Shown: in pieces, positions 8,264 through 17,882 of the stretch
Position numbering within the stretch: the stretch's first letter is position 1
How the letters are laid out: every line of letters begins with the position of its first letter
NCBI RefSeq assembly: GCF_025947225.1
Contig: NZ_CP110005.1
Location: 1,612,001-1,676,000 of the forward strand
Reading direction: 5' to 3'
Length of the DNA: 64,000 nt
DNA from: Flavobacterium sp. N2270
Lineage (GTDB): Bacteria > Bacteroidota > Bacteroidia > Flavobacteriales > Flavobacteriaceae
Notes under the pieces: generated by a model
Databases searched by the model: none
The model's input: only the letters and a program-made list of their open reading frames with translations
Told to the model about the DNA's origin: nothing
Made by a program: the position numbers and the translations under genes

Positions 8264-9910
8264 ATGAAAGAATTTGATTCAATAATTATTGGTTCTGGTG
8301 CAGGTGGTTTAGTAACAGCGCTTTGTTTAGCTCGTGCAGGGCAAAAAGTTTTGGTTTTAGAGCAACATAGTGTACCTGGTGGTTGGTGTCATAGTTTTAC
8401 TCTAAATGGACAGCGTTTTAGTCCTGGTGTGCATTATATTGGTTTATTAGACGAAGGTAGTTCTACCGAAAATTTATATAAAAGTCTTGGTGTTGCAAAT
8501 GATTTAATTTTCTTTAGAATGAATACTAAAGGCTACGATCATTGTTATATAGGTGCTGAAAAATATGATTTCCCTGCAGGAATTGAAAACCTAAAATCAA
8601 ACTTAATTGAACAATTTCCTGAAGAAAAGAAAAATATAATTGAGTATTTAAACTTAATACAAAAAGTAAATACCGAACTTCAATTAATACCTAAACTAAA
8701 AGGTTTTTGGCAAAATATTACAGTTCCATTTCGAACAAAACATTTTGGTAAATTCGGACTTTTTACACTAAAAAGAGTAATTGATTGGCATATTAAAAAT
8801 CCTAAGTTAAAGGCAATTTTAAATGCACAATGTGGTGATCACGGTTTACCACCTAATAAAGCTAGTTTTTTGGTTCATTGTTCAGTTATGTTCCATTATT
8901 TTGAAGGTGGCTTTTATCCTATGGGTGGCGGCGGCGGTATAGTTAAAGCTTTAACAAACAAAATAAAAAGCTATAACGGAATAATTAAAACCAATCAGTC
9001 AGTTTCTAAAATAATAGTAGAAAATAAAAAAGCTGTTGGAGTTGAATTAGAAAATGGGGAACAATTTTTTGCAAAAAATATCATTTCAAATGCTGATCCA
9101 TCAACAACCTATTTAAAATTAATAGGTCAAGAAAATATCAGTAAAAAATTAGCTAAAAAATTACATAAGACAAAGTATTCGGTTACTTCGTTAATTTTAT
9201 TTCTAACCTTAGATTTAGATGTGACTAAATACGGAATAGATTCGGGTAATATTTGGAAGTTTAAAGATGAAAATATCGATAATCATTTTGAAACTTTAAC
9301 GAAAGGAAATATTCTAGAAGGAGATGAATTTCCTGCACTATTTATGAGTTGTACAACACTAAAAGATCCTGTTAGTTTTAACGGAAGATATCATAATTTT
9401 GAAGTTGTGACTTATGTTGATTATTCTAGTTTTGAGCAATTTAAAGGTTCTGAGAATTATCAATCTGATGAATATTTAGTTTTTAAAGAACGAATTATTC
9501 AAAAGTTTTTAAATACCGTTGAAAAAGTTATTCCTACAGCAAAAGAACATATTGTTCAAGCAGAATTAGGCACACCAAAAACAAACGAATTTTATATACA
9601 ATCTACAAGAGGAAATGTTTATGGAACTGAAAAAACATTAAATCAAGTAGGTCCATTTGCTTACAAAAGCAAAACAGAAATTGAAAATTTATATTTGTGT
9701 GGAGCTAGTACATTATCTCACGGTGTTACTGGTGCTAGCTATTCTGGAATTGAAACTGCGGCTAAAATTTTAAATTGCCATTCTGATGATCTTTTAATTA
9801 ATGACGATTCACAAAAAATCACCATATTTGATGCTGAAGACGAATCAACATGGAGTAATTTTATTCATCAAAAAAGAGCTGATAAAATAAGAACGTTCAA
9901 AGAAGTTTAA
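8264..9910 (+). CDS. Phytoene desaturase/CrtISO-like FAD oxidoreductase
   Basis: The protein has 548 residues. The FAD-binding motif GSGAGG is at 10-15, followed by an acidic Glu33 and then PGGWCHSF, as in phytoene desaturases and carotenoid isomerases. The C-terminal LCGASTLSHGVTGA region closes the FAD site. In a flexirubin cluster such enzymes are expected to act on the conjugated polyene (desaturation, isomerisation or saturation) rather than on carotenoids. A second family member lies at 29307-30836. The two are diverged, which suggests different steps. The final 40 residues form an acidic tail beyond the usual fold. Confidence 0.85.
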   Translation: MKEFDSIIIGSGAGGLVTALCLARAGQKVLVLEQHSVPGGWCHSFTLNGQRFSPGVHYIGLLDEGSSTENLYKSLGVANDLIFFRMNTKGYDHCYIGAEKYDFPAGIENLKSNLIEQFPEEKKNIIEYLNLIQKVNTELQLIPKLKGFWQNITVPFRTKHFGKFGLFTLKRVIDWHIKNPKLKAILNAQCGDHGLPPNKASFLVHCSVMFHYFEGGFYPMGGGGGIVKALTNKIKSYNGIIKTNQSVSKIIVENKKAVGVELENGEQFFAKNIISNADPSTTYLKLIGQENISKKLAKKLHKTKYSVTSLILFLTLDLDVTKYGIDSGNIWKFKDENIDNHFETLTKGNILEGDEFPALFMSCTTLKDPVSFNGRYHNFEVVTYVDYSSFEQFKGSENYQSDEYLVFKERIIQKFLNTVEKVIPTAKEHIVQAELGTPKTNEFYIQSTRGNVYGTEKTLNQVGPFAYKSKTEIENLYLCGASTLSHGVTGASYSGIETAAKILNCHSDDLLINDDSQKITIFDAEDESTWSNFIHQKRADKIRTFKEV

Positions 9911-9932
9911 AGGTTTTAAATATTTAGTTAAC

Positions 9933-10835
9933 ATGAAAAATATTTTAGTGGTTTATTACACACAATCTGGGCAATTAGAAGATATTGTTAAAAGTATTAC
10001 AAAGCCTTTTCAGCAAGAAGATGAAGTTTCGATAACGTATTACCAAATTAAAATGGAAAATGAATTTCCTTTTCCGTGGTCAAAAACTGCCTTTTTTGAT
10101 GCTTTTCCTGAGTCCTTTTTACAAAAAGAAGCCGCTATAGTTCCTCCTTCTCAAGATATTCTTTCAAAGAAGTATGATTTAGTTTTGTTAGGTTATCAAG
10201 TATGGTATTTGTCGCCTTCAATTCCTATTAATTCATTTTTAAAAAGCTCTTTTGCTAAAAATATTTTAAACAATGTTCCGGTAATAACTATTATTGGCTG
10301 TAGAAATATGTGGGTAATGGCTCAAGAAAAAATGAAAGAATTACTTAAATCAACAAATTCAAAATTGGTGGGTAATATTGCATTGGTAGATAGAAGTATT
10401 AATCACATAAGTGTTATTACAATAGTTCAGTGGATGTTCACAGGTGTAAAAAAGAAATATTTAGGAATTTTTCCTAAACCAGGTGTTTCTGATAAAGATA
10501 TTCAAGAGGCTTCAAAATTTGGTGCAATTATAAAAAAACATCTTAAAAATAGCCACTTTGAAGGTCTACAAAACGATTTAGTGAAAGAAAATGCAGTAAT
10601 GATTCATCCGTTTTTAGTAGAAATGGACACCAAAGCAAATAAAATGTTTAAAATTTGGGCTAATTTTATTATTAATCGTAAAAAGTCAAGAAATCTACTA
10701 TTAAAAGCATTTAATATTTATTTATTAGTAGCAATTTGGTTAATTTCGCCAATTGTCTATATATTGCATCTTTTGTTGTATCCATTTAAGATGAATAAAA
10801 TTAAAAAACAAACTGCTTACTTTAAAGGAGTTTAA
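9933..10835 (+). CDS. darA: DarA-like dialkylresorcinol-forming enzyme (flavodoxin-like)
   Basis: The protein has 300 residues. The N-terminus (VVYYTQSGQLEDIV) has the phosphate-loop pattern of a flavodoxin-like fold, and GYQVWYLSPS resembles its second flavin loop. A hydrophobic segment near residues 257-283 suggests membrane attachment. It lies 15 bases before the DarB-type ketosynthase. Length, fold and neighbour fit DarA, the aromatase that turns the cyclohexanedione made by DarB into a dialkylresorcinol. The reaction is taken from the known DarA/DarB pathway and is not visible in motifs here. Confidence 0.82.
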   Translation: MKNILVVYYTQSGQLEDIVKSITKPFQQEDEVSITYYQIKMENEFPFPWSKTAFFDAFPESFLQKEAAIVPPSQDILSKKYDLVLLGYQVWYLSPSIPINSFLKSSFAKNILNNVPVITIIGCRNMWVMAQEKMKELLKSTNSKLVGNIALVDRSINHISVITIVQWMFTGVKKKYLGIFPKPGVSDKDIQEASKFGAIIKKHLKNSHFEGLQNDLVKENAVMIHPFLVEMDTKANKMFKIWANFIINRKKSRNLLLKAFNIYLLVAIWLISPIVYILHLLLYPFKMNKIKKQTAYFKGV

Positions 10836-10849
10836 AAGTATTTATAAAA

Positions 10850-11983
10850 ATGTTTGAAGTTTACATAACCAGATCAGGGAAATTTTTACCTAATAACGCT
10901 ATTTCAAATGATGAAATGGAAACTCTTTTAGGGCTAATTAATGATTCTGCCTCAAAAGCCAGGAGAATTATTCTTAGAAATAACGGAATTACTTCAAGAT
11001 ATTATGCGATAGACAGTAAAGGAAATCCTACGCATACTAATGCAGATTTAGCAAATAATGCTATAAATACTCTTTTTGATGCTGAATTTACATCAAAAAA
11101 TGTAGAATTACTTTCATGTGGTACTTCAACTCCAGATCACTTGTTGCCTTCTCATGCAGCAATGGTTCATGGATTAATGAAAAATCAATCTGTTGAATTA
11201 AACTCTTCTTCAGGGGTTTGTAATGCAGGTATGAATGCTTTAAAATTTGGATATTTATCTATAAAAGCAGGAAATACCAATAATGCAGTTTGTTCTGGTT
11301 CTGAAAGAGTTTCAACTTGGATGCAAGCTAATAAATATGAAAATGAAATCGTAAACCTTAAAAAATTAGAAGAGCAACCTATAATTGCATTTAAAAAAGA
11401 TTTTTTAAGATGGATGTTATCAGATGGTGCAGCAGCATTTTTGTTAGAGAATAAACCTAGAGGAGAAAAATCATTACGAATAGAATGGATGGAAGCTTAT
11501 TCATACGCACATGAGTTAGAAACATGTATGTATGCAGGTGGAGACAAATTAGAGGATGGAAGTATTAAACCTTGGAGTGATTATAGTTCAAATGAATGGC
11601 TTTCGCAATCTGTTTTTTCAATAAAACAAGATGTGAAACTTTTAGATGAACATATATTAGTTAAAGGTGCAGAAAGCATGAAAAATGCACTTACTAAGAA
11701 CAATATAAAAGCAGAAGAAATTACATATTTCTTACCTCATGTTTCATCTCATTACTTTGTGAAAGGTTTATATGAAGCTTTAAAAAATGAAGGTGTTGAA
11801 GTACCAATGGATAAATGGTTCATGAACTTGAAATATGTTGGAAACGTAGGTTCAGCTTCAATTTATTTAATGTTAGAAGAGTTAATGAATACTAATAAAC
11901 TTAAAAAAGGAGATAAAGTTTTACTTTCTGTTCCAGAAAGTGGAAGATTCTCTTACTCATATGCTTATTTAACTGTTTGTTAA
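10850..11983 (+). CDS. darB: DarB-like ketosynthase III (dialkylresorcinol synthesis)
   Basis: The protein has 377 residues of the FabH/ketosynthase III type. Cys124 lies in SSSGVCNAG, His297 in FLPHVSSH and Asn332 in YVGNVGS, so the Cys-His-Asn triad is complete. DarB joins two beta-keto or unsaturated acyl units into a cyclohexanedione, which DarA aromatises. The resulting dialkylresorcinol is the alcohol half of flexirubin. It lies directly after DarA and ends 1 base before a dehydratase-like gene, all in one operon. Confidence 0.88.
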   Translation: MFEVYITRSGKFLPNNAISNDEMETLLGLINDSASKARRIILRNNGITSRYYAIDSKGNPTHTNADLANNAINTLFDAEFTSKNVELLSCGTSTPDHLLPSHAAMVHGLMKNQSVELNSSSGVCNAGMNALKFGYLSIKAGNTNNAVCSGSERVSTWMQANKYENEIVNLKKLEEQPIIAFKKDFLRWMLSDGAAAFLLENKPRGEKSLRIEWMEAYSYAHELETCMYAGGDKLEDGSIKPWSDYSSNEWLSQSVFSIKQDVKLLDEHILVKGAESMKNALTKNNIKAEEITYFLPHVSSHYFVKGLYEALKNEGVEVPMDKWFMNLKYVGNVGSASIYLMLEELMNTNKLKKGDKVLLSVPESGRFSYSYAYLTVC

Positions 11984-11984
11984 T

Positions 11985-12422
11985 ATGAAAAATATAGAAT
12001 TACCTATTTTAGATACAACTTTTGTAGAAAATTTAATTCCACAAAAAGCTCCATTTGTTATGGTGGATAAATTGCTTTTATTCGAAGAAAATAAAATTGT
12101 TGCAGGTTTAACTGTTTCAAACAAAAATATTTTTACTTCAAATGAAGTTTTTCAAGAATCAGGTTTAGTAGAGCATATGGCACAATCAGTTGCACTTTAT
12201 ACTGGATACCAATATTTTTTAAAAAATGAACCAGCTCCAACAGGTTATATTGGTTCTATTAAAACTATACAAATTAATAGACTGCCTAAGCTTAATGAAC
12301 AAGTAGAAACATCAGTAACTGTTTTACAAGAGTTTATGGGAGTTACTTTGGTAGACATAATTTCAAGAGTAAACAATGAGGTTATTGGAACAAGTCAAAT
12401 GAAAACGGTATTAGCTTCTTAA
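11985..12422 (+). CDS. Hotdog-fold 3-hydroxyacyl-ACP dehydratase-like protein (first of a pair)
   Basis: The protein has 145 residues. The pattern IPQKAPFVMVD near the N-terminus and FQESGLVEHMAQS in the middle match the FabZ-like hotdog dehydratases of aryl polyene clusters, which lack the classical HFPG motif. It probably dehydrates 3-hydroxyacyl-ACP to give trans double bonds. The next gene, starting 2 bases later, is a paralogue. Such dehydratases can act as heterodimers, so the pair may form one enzyme. Confidence 0.82.
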   Translation: MKNIELPILDTTFVENLIPQKAPFVMVDKLLLFEENKIVAGLTVSNKNIFTSNEVFQESGLVEHMAQSVALYTGYQYFLKNEPAPTGYIGSIKTIQINRLPKLNEQVETSVTVLQEFMGVTLVDIISRVNNEVIGTSQMKTVLAS

Positions 12423-12424
12423 GT

Positions 12425-12886
12425 ATGGAAAAGTACGAAAACATTATTGATATCAAGAACTTTTTACCGCATAGAAAACCTATGTTAATGGTAGATTTTA
12501 TTTATGAGTTAACAGATACAAATGTAAAAACAGTTTTTGAAATTAAAAATGACAACCTTTTTGTTGAAAATGATGTTTTCGCCGAAGTTGGTTTAGTAGA
12601 AAATGCTGCTCAAACTTGCTCTGCAATTGTTGGGCAATCTTTTTTTTTAGATGACAACCAAGATGTTAAAGAAGGAGTAGAAGTAATTGGTTTTATTAGC
12701 GGTATCAAAAAAGCTAAAGTTTATAGTTTACCTAAGTTAGGAGATGCAATTAAAACAAAAGCGGTTTTAGCTTCTCGATTTGATGCCGACGGTTATAGTA
12801 TTTGTACCATGAGTTGTTTAACGTACAATAAGGGAGTACTTGTTTTTGAAGCTGAAATAAATTTATTTATCCAAGAAAAAAAATAA
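12425..12886 (+). CDS. Hotdog-fold dehydratase-like protein (second of a pair)
   Basis: The protein has 153 residues and is homologous to the preceding gene. Shared marks are LPHRKPMLMVD at 15-25, FAEVGLVENAAQT in the centre, and an IGFISGIKKAKV-type strand where the partner has YIGSIKTIQI. His replaced by Asn in LVENAAQ, compared with LVEHMAQ in the partner, is a visible difference in the presumed active-site helix, so one subunit may be structural. Spacings of 2 bases on both sides imply tight translational coupling. Confidence 0.78.
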   Translation: MEKYENIIDIKNFLPHRKPMLMVDFIYELTDTNVKTVFEIKNDNLFVENDVFAEVGLVENAAQTCSAIVGQSFFLDDNQDVKEGVEVIGFISGIKKAKVYSLPKLGDAIKTKAVLASRFDADGYSICTMSCLTYNKGVLVFEAEINLFIQEKK

Positions 12887-12888
12887 GA

Positions 12889-13293
12889 ATGAAAGAAAAT
12901 GAAGTCCCTCAAGATAAAAGTAATCTTTCAAAAACAAATTTGAAAGAACTTTGTTATGCGGTAAATGAAAATGGGGAATACACAACAGCTTTAAGTACTG
13001 GTTGGGAACCTAAAACAATTGCTTTAGAAAATTCCATTCAAGAGATTAAAGAACGAGTTGAATTAGCTAATCAAAATGTTAAAGCAGGAATTGTAAGTCC
13101 AATAGTATATTTTATGGAAGTACATAAAATGGATTGGGTTACATTATCTGATTATGTAGGAATGTGGCAATGGCGCGTAAAAAGGCATACAAAACCTAGT
13201 GTGTTTGAAAAAATGAGCGATAAATTACTTCAAAAATATGCTGATGCTTTCGAAATTTCAATCGATGAATTAAAAAACTTTAAAGGAGAATAA
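12889..13293 (+). CDS. Small protein with XRE-like helical C-terminus, unknown role
   Basis: The protein has 134 residues and is hydrophilic with no signal peptide. Residues about 70-130 (IVYFMEVHKMDWVTLSDYVG, then SDKLLQKYADAFEISIDELKNF) resemble the spacing of an XRE/HigA-type helix-turn-helix, but the recognition helix region is unusual (MWQWRVKRH). It starts 2 bases after the dehydratase gene and its stop overlaps the start of the BtrH-like gene by one base, so the two are coupled. It may be a regulator or a small partner of the BtrH-like protein. I do not recognise the family. Confidence 0.65.
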   Translation: MKENEVPQDKSNLSKTNLKELCYAVNENGEYTTALSTGWEPKTIALENSIQEIKERVELANQNVKAGIVSPIVYFMEVHKMDWVTLSDYVGMWQWRVKRHTKPSVFEKMSDKLLQKYADAFEISIDELKNFKGE

Positions 13294-14288
13294 TGCAAAC
13301 TAATTTTACACATCATCAATCTGCTCATTGTGAAAATGGAGTTGCTTCAAATCTTTTGAAATTCCATGGCATAAATATTAGTGAACCTATGGTTTTTGGT
13401 ATTGGTTCTGGTTTGTTTTATTTCTATTTACCTTTTTTAAAAGTTAATCATGCGCCAGCAATTAGTTACCGACCAATGCCCGGTTCTATTTTTAATAAAG
13501 CAGCAAAAAGATTAGGTATTAAAGTTAAAAGAGTAAAGTTTTCAAACAATAATCAAGCACAAAAAGCATTAGAAGAAAATCTAAATAATAATATTCCATC
13601 AGGCTTACAAGTTGGTGTTTACAATCTGACTTATTTTCCTGACGAATATCGTTTTCATTTTAATGCTCATAATTTAGTAGTTTACGGAAAAGAAAATAAT
13701 ACTTTCTTAATCAGTGACCCCGTCATGGAAACGGTTACTACTTTAACAGAAAAAGAATTGGAAAAAGTACGTTTCGCTAAAGGAGCATTAGCTCCTAAAG
13801 GACAAATGTATTTTCCAATTGATATACCAGCCCATATAAATTGGGAAAATGCAATCAAAAAAGGAATAAAAAATACGTGTAACGACATGTTAGCTCCTGT
13901 TCCAATTGTAGGGATAAACGCAATGGAATGGGTAGCAAAAGATATGAGAAAATGGCCAGCTAAAAAAGGTGTAAAAGTGGCAAATCATTATTTAGCACAA
14001 ATGGTTCGAATGCAAGAAGAAATTGGAACTGGCGGTGGAGGTTTTCGATTTATTTATGCTGCTTTTTTACAAGAAGCTGCAGTTATTCTAAAAAATGATA
14101 AACTTAAAGAACTTTCTGCAGAAATGACAATTATTGGTGATATGTGGAGAGATTTTGCAGTAAATGCAGCTCGTGTTTATAAAAACAGAAGCAATCAAAC
14201 AGATGTATATAATGCTTTGGCAGATGAACTTTTAGTTATTGCTGCTAAAGAAGAAACGTTTTTTAAAAACCTTAAAAAAGCAATTTAA
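13293..14288 (+). CDS. BtrH-like (butirosin H N-terminal domain) acyltransferase candidate
   Basis: The protein has 331 residues. HHQSAHCENGVASNLLKFHG at residues 7-26 has the conserved Cys13 with an adjacent His and Glu, as in the N-terminal domain of BtrH. The central FNAHNLVVYG and LISDPV segments fit its papain-like fold. The C-terminal helical part resembles DUF4872. BtrH moves an acyl chain from an acyl carrier protein to an amine in butirosin synthesis. By analogy this protein could transfer the polyene acyl group from ACP to another acceptor, perhaps the dialkylresorcinol hydroxyl. The domain call is good and the acceptor is inferred. Confidence 0.75.
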   Translation: MQTNFTHHQSAHCENGVASNLLKFHGINISEPMVFGIGSGLFYFYLPFLKVNHAPAISYRPMPGSIFNKAAKRLGIKVKRVKFSNNNQAQKALEENLNNNIPSGLQVGVYNLTYFPDEYRFHFNAHNLVVYGKENNTFLISDPVMETVTTLTEKELEKVRFAKGALAPKGQMYFPIDIPAHINWENAIKKGIKNTCNDMLAPVPIVGINAMEWVAKDMRKWPAKKGVKVANHYLAQMVRMQEEIGTGGGGFRFIYAAFLQEAAVILKNDKLKELSAEMTIIGDMWRDFAVNAARVYKNRSNQTDVYNALADELLVIAAKEETFFKNLKKAI

Positions 14289-14291
14289 AAA

Positions 14292-15047
14292 ATGAACGAA
14301 CCAATAATTCAAATTCAAAAACTTTATAAAAAGTATAAAGAAGCAGATGATTTTTCGGTAAACGATTTAAGTTTGGTTGTTGAGAGAAAAGAAATCTACG
14401 GATTATTAGGTCCAAATGGTGCAGGAAAAACTACTCTAATTTCTATGTTATGCGGTTTAATTAAACCAACTTCAGGAAGTTTTACAATCAATAATCTTTC
14501 GTACCATAAAAATGCAAATGATATTAAAAAAATAATTGGTGTTGTTCCGCAAGAATATGCTTTGTATCCAACATTAACAGCAAAAGAAAACTTGTTGTAT
14601 TTTGGAAGTATGTACGGATTAAAAGGTAAAAATTTACATAATAAAGTTAATGAAGCTCTAGAACATTTAGGCTTACTTAAATTTGCCAATAAACAAATTG
14701 AAACTTTTTCTGGCGGAATGAAACGTAGGGTAAATTTAATTGCCGGAATTCTACATAATCCAACTATTTTGTTTTTAGATGAACCAACAGTTGGAGTTGA
14801 TGTGCAGTCTAAAAACGTAATTATCGATTACTTAAAACATTTAAACGAAAACGGAACAACGATAATTTATACTTCACATCATTTAACGGAAGCGCAAGAC
14901 TTTTGTACTAAAATAGCCATTATTGATAGAGGTAAAATTTATGCCGAAGGAACAGCTAAAGAATTAATTGCTTCAACTCAAAATGCGACTAATTTAGAAG
15001 ATGTTTTTATTTCATTAACAGGTAAAGAACTTCGCGATGCTATATAA
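14292..15047 (+). CDS. ABC transporter ATP-binding protein
   Basis: The protein has 251 residues and carries the full ATPase motif set: Walker A GPNGAGKT at about 40-47, Q-loop near 86, signature FSGGM at 139-143, Walker B ILFLDE at 159-164 and the switch His in TSHH. It is of the ABC-2/drug-export (CcmA) type. Its last 11 bases overlap the permease gene, so both are made together as an exporter. In this cluster it probably exports pigment, a precursor or a lipid across the inner membrane. Confidence 0.9.
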   Translation: MNEPIIQIQKLYKKYKEADDFSVNDLSLVVERKEIYGLLGPNGAGKTTLISMLCGLIKPTSGSFTINNLSYHKNANDIKKIIGVVPQEYALYPTLTAKENLLYFGSMYGLKGKNLHNKVNEALEHLGLLKFANKQIETFSGGMKRRVNLIAGILHNPTILFLDEPTVGVDVQSKNVIIDYLKHLNENGTTIIYTSHHLTEAQDFCTKIAIIDRGKIYAEGTAKELIASTQNATNLEDVFISLTGKELRDAI

Positions 15048-16317
15048 ATTCCTAATGTCGGTCTATAAAGAAGTCCTTTTGTTAAAAAGAGATTTTGGAG
15101 GTTTGGTTATCTTATTTGTAATGCCATTGGTTCTTATTGTAACTATAACTTTAATACAAGACAGTACATTTAAAACCGTTTCAGATAGTAAAATTCCAAT
15201 TTTATTAATTGATAACGATAACGATGTAATTTCAAATAGTGTAAAAGATAATTTAGCGCAAAGTGGCTCATTTGATATCATTACACAAATTGATAATACA
15301 AATATTACAGAAGAAATTGCAAAAAATGCAGTTTTTAAAGGAAAATACCAATTAGCAATTATAATACCAGAAAATCTGAGTTCTGATTTACAATTAAAAG
15401 TAAATCAAAATGTAGATAAAATTACGGCAAATTTCGGATTAACCGAAGATACAATTGTGCCACAACAACATTTAAATCCAAAAGAAATTAAACTATATTT
15501 TGATCCTGCGGCTCAATTATCGTTTAAAAACGGAGTTAAAAATGGTATTGATAAAATGATTTCTAAAATTGAAACAAAATCAATTTATGAAACTTTTCAA
15601 GAACAACTTGGTGAAGGAGATGAACCTATTTTTTCGCAAGAAAACTTCATCACTTTTAAAGAAATTGTTCCCAGAGTGAATAATGAAGAGATTAAACCAA
15701 ATTCGGTACAGCACAATGTTCCTGCTTGGACTTTGTTTGCTATTTTCTTTATAATTGTTCCACTTTCAATTAATATAGTAAAAGAAAAAAGCCAAGGTAC
15801 AATGATTCGTTTAATTACAAATCCGGTTCCTTATGCAGTTCTTTTAGCGGGTAAAACGGCGACCTATTTGTTAATTTGTATCATACAGTTTTTCTTAATG
15901 ATAGCTGTTGGAATTTATTTATTTCCTTATTTAGACTTACCTATTTTAGACGTAAGTGGAAAAATGTTTTTAATGACGGTTGTAGCTATTTTTTCAGGTT
16001 TAGCAGCAATAGGATTAGGAATTTTATTAGGTACAATAGCAAAAACACAAGAACAATCGGCTCCATTTGGTGCAACTTCTGTAGTAATATTAGCTGCAAT
16101 TGGTGGTGTTTGGGTTCCTGTTTTTGCAATGCCAAAAGTAATGCAGTTTGTTTCAAATATTTCTCCAATGAATTGGGGATTAAACGCATTTTACGACGTA
16201 TTACTACGTAATGGAAGTATTATAGATATACTTCCCGAATTATTTTATTTACTTTTGTTTTTTACAATTACAATTACAATTGCCATAGTTTATGATAAAA
16301 AGAAAAGAGCAGTATAA
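15037..16317 (+). CDS. ABC-2 type transporter permease
   Basis: The protein has 426 residues. One N-terminal membrane helix at about 21-40 is followed by a large extracytoplasmic domain (about 45-225). Five more hydrophobic helices from about residue 228 to the end complete the ABC-2 permease architecture. It overlaps the ATPase gene upstream and the thioesterase gene downstream. It is the membrane part of the exporter; its substrate is unknown but is probably linked to flexirubin. Confidence 0.88.
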   Translation: MLYKFLMSVYKEVLLLKRDFGGLVILFVMPLVLIVTITLIQDSTFKTVSDSKIPILLIDNDNDVISNSVKDNLAQSGSFDIITQIDNTNITEEIAKNAVFKGKYQLAIIIPENLSSDLQLKVNQNVDKITANFGLTEDTIVPQQHLNPKEIKLYFDPAAQLSFKNGVKNGIDKMISKIETKSIYETFQEQLGEGDEPIFSQENFITFKEIVPRVNNEEIKPNSVQHNVPAWTLFAIFFIIVPLSINIVKEKSQGTMIRLITNPVPYAVLLAGKTATYLLICIIQFFLMIAVGIYLFPYLDLPILDVSGKMFLMTVVAIFSGLAAIGLGILLGTIAKTQEQSAPFGATSVVILAAIGGVWVPVFAMPKVMQFVSNISPMNWGLNAFYDVLLRNGSIIDILPELFYLLLFFTITITIAIVYDKKKRAV

Positions 16318-16741
16318 CGAAGCCAGTCATTTAACAGTATCAAAAGATATTCGAGTACGTTTTAACGAAACAGATCCTTTAGGAATTGTTTGGCACGGCT
16401 ATTATATTACTTATTTTGAAGATGGAAGAGAAGCTTTTGGAAGAGATCACGGAATTTCTTATTTAGACGTGCATAAATATGGTTATACAACTCCTATTGT
16501 AAAGTCTATTTGCGAACATAAATTATCTTTGCGTTATGGCGATGTTGCACGTATTGAAACCACTATTGTAGATACGCCTGCAGCAAAAATGATATTTAAA
16601 TATACAATTTACGATAGTAATAATGAAGTGGCTTGTACTGGAGAAACAGTTCAAGTTTTTGTTGATGGTAACGGAGTTTTGTCACTTAATAATCCGCCAT
16701 TTTATGAAGAATGGAAGCGTAAAGTTGGATTACTAAAATAA
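16292..16741 (+). CDS. Acyl-ACP/CoA thioesterase (4-hydroxybenzoyl-CoA thioesterase/FadM-like)
   Basis: The protein has 149 residues and a hotdog fold. RFNETDPLGIVWHGYYITYFE at about 23-43 carries the catalytic Asp28 and the DxxGxxxH pattern of the YbgC/FadM thioesterases. It would release an acyl chain from ACP or edit stalled chains. Its start overlaps the end of the permease gene by 26 bases. The overlap is long, but no later start would keep the N-terminal motif. Similar thioesterases are common in aryl polyene clusters. Confidence 0.85.
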   Translation: MIKRKEQYNEASHLTVSKDIRVRFNETDPLGIVWHGYYITYFEDGREAFGRDHGISYLDVHKYGYTTPIVKSICEHKLSLRYGDVARIETTIVDTPAAKMIFKYTIYDSNNEVACTGETVQVFVDGNGVLSLNNPPFYEEWKRKVGLLK

Positions 16742-16744
16742 GAT

Positions 16745-17881
16745 ATGCATAAAGAAGCTTACATAACGCATACAAACTGTATTACGCCTTTAGGTTTAGA
16801 TGCTTTTTCTAATTATAATGCGGTATTAGAAGGGAAATCGGGTATTCAATTACATGAAAGTAATTTAATGCAAGATGCTTTTTATGCAAGTATTATTCCT
16901 AATGATATTATTGATGCAGCTTTTAGTAAAATTTCTAAAAGTACAGATTATACAAAATTAGAAAAAATGTTTATTTTGGCTTTGGAACCAATGGTAAACA
17001 AGCAAGAAATCACTTCCAAAACAGCGTTTATTTTATCGACTACTAAAGGAAATATTGAAGCTTTAGCAACTACAGAAAACACAATTGAAGATGCACAGTT
17101 AGGAACATTAGCAGATAAAATCAGTTCTTTTTTTGGTTTTAAAACCAAACCAATAATAGTTTCAAATGCTTGTGTTTCTGGAGTTTTAGCCATTGCTGTT
17201 GCAAAAAGAATGATTCAAATAGGTTTGTATGATGATGCTTATGTAGTGGCTGGCGATGCAATTTCAGAATTTGTTTTATCAGGTTTCAACTCTTTTCAAG
17301 CAATGAGTAATGAGCCTTGTAAACCTTATGATAAAGAGCGAACTGGTGTAACTTTAGGCGAAGCAACTGCGGCAGTTTATATTACTTCAGATGAAAGTAA
17401 AGTAAAGAAAGGAAGCTTTAAAATTGTTGGAGATGGTGCTATTAACGATGCAAATCATATTTCTGGACCATCAAGAACAGGTGAAGGTTTATTTAGAAGT
17501 ATAAATAGTGCATTAAAAGAAGCAAATTTAGAAGCCAATAAAATAGACTATATTTCTGCACACGGAACGGCAACAATGTATAACGACGAAATGGAAGCAA
17601 TTGCTTTTAATCGTTTAGAATTACAAAATGTACCGGTTAATAGTTTAAAAGGATATTACGGACATACACTTGGTACATCCGGACTTTTAGAAACGGTTTT
17701 GTCAATTGAAAGTGCAAATAATAATAGGTTGATTGTTTCAAAAGGATATGTAAATTGTGGCGTTACACAACCCATAAATATTATTGAAGAAGCAAAACAA
17801 TATGAAATTAAATATTTCTTAAAAACAGCTTCCGGTTTTGGAGGTTGTAATACAGCAGTATTATTTGAAAAAGCAAACTAA
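16745..17881 (+). CDS. Beta-ketoacyl-ACP synthase, second intact copy
   Basis: The protein has 378 residues and a thiolase fold. Cys143 lies in SNACVSGV, His273 in SAHGTATM and His307 in KGYYGHTLG, so the triad is complete. It is diverged from the other two ketosynthases and shorter. A role in a distinct condensation (starter loading or first extension) is plausible but cannot be read from sequence. A 204-residue ketosynthase-like partner gene begins immediately after its stop. Confidence 0.87.
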   Translation: MHKEAYITHTNCITPLGLDAFSNYNAVLEGKSGIQLHESNLMQDAFYASIIPNDIIDAAFSKISKSTDYTKLEKMFILALEPMVNKQEITSKTAFILSTTKGNIEALATTENTIEDAQLGTLADKISSFFGFKTKPIIVSNACVSGVLAIAVAKRMIQIGLYDDAYVVAGDAISEFVLSGFNSFQAMSNEPCKPYDKERTGVTLGEATAAVYITSDESKVKKGSFKIVGDGAINDANHISGPSRTGEGLFRSINSALKEANLEANKIDYISAHGTATMYNDEMEAIAFNRLELQNVPVNSLKGYYGHTLGTSGLLETVLSIESANNNRLIVSKGYVNCGVTQPINIIEEAKQYEIKYFLKTASGFGGCNTAVLFEKAN

Positions 17882-17882
17882 T

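Noticed and set aside
14396..14689. Long antisense frames inside the pigment and metal genes
   Set aside because: They lie opposite well-supported genes with clear motifs and have no sign of conservation; they are by-products of AT-rich coding sequence.
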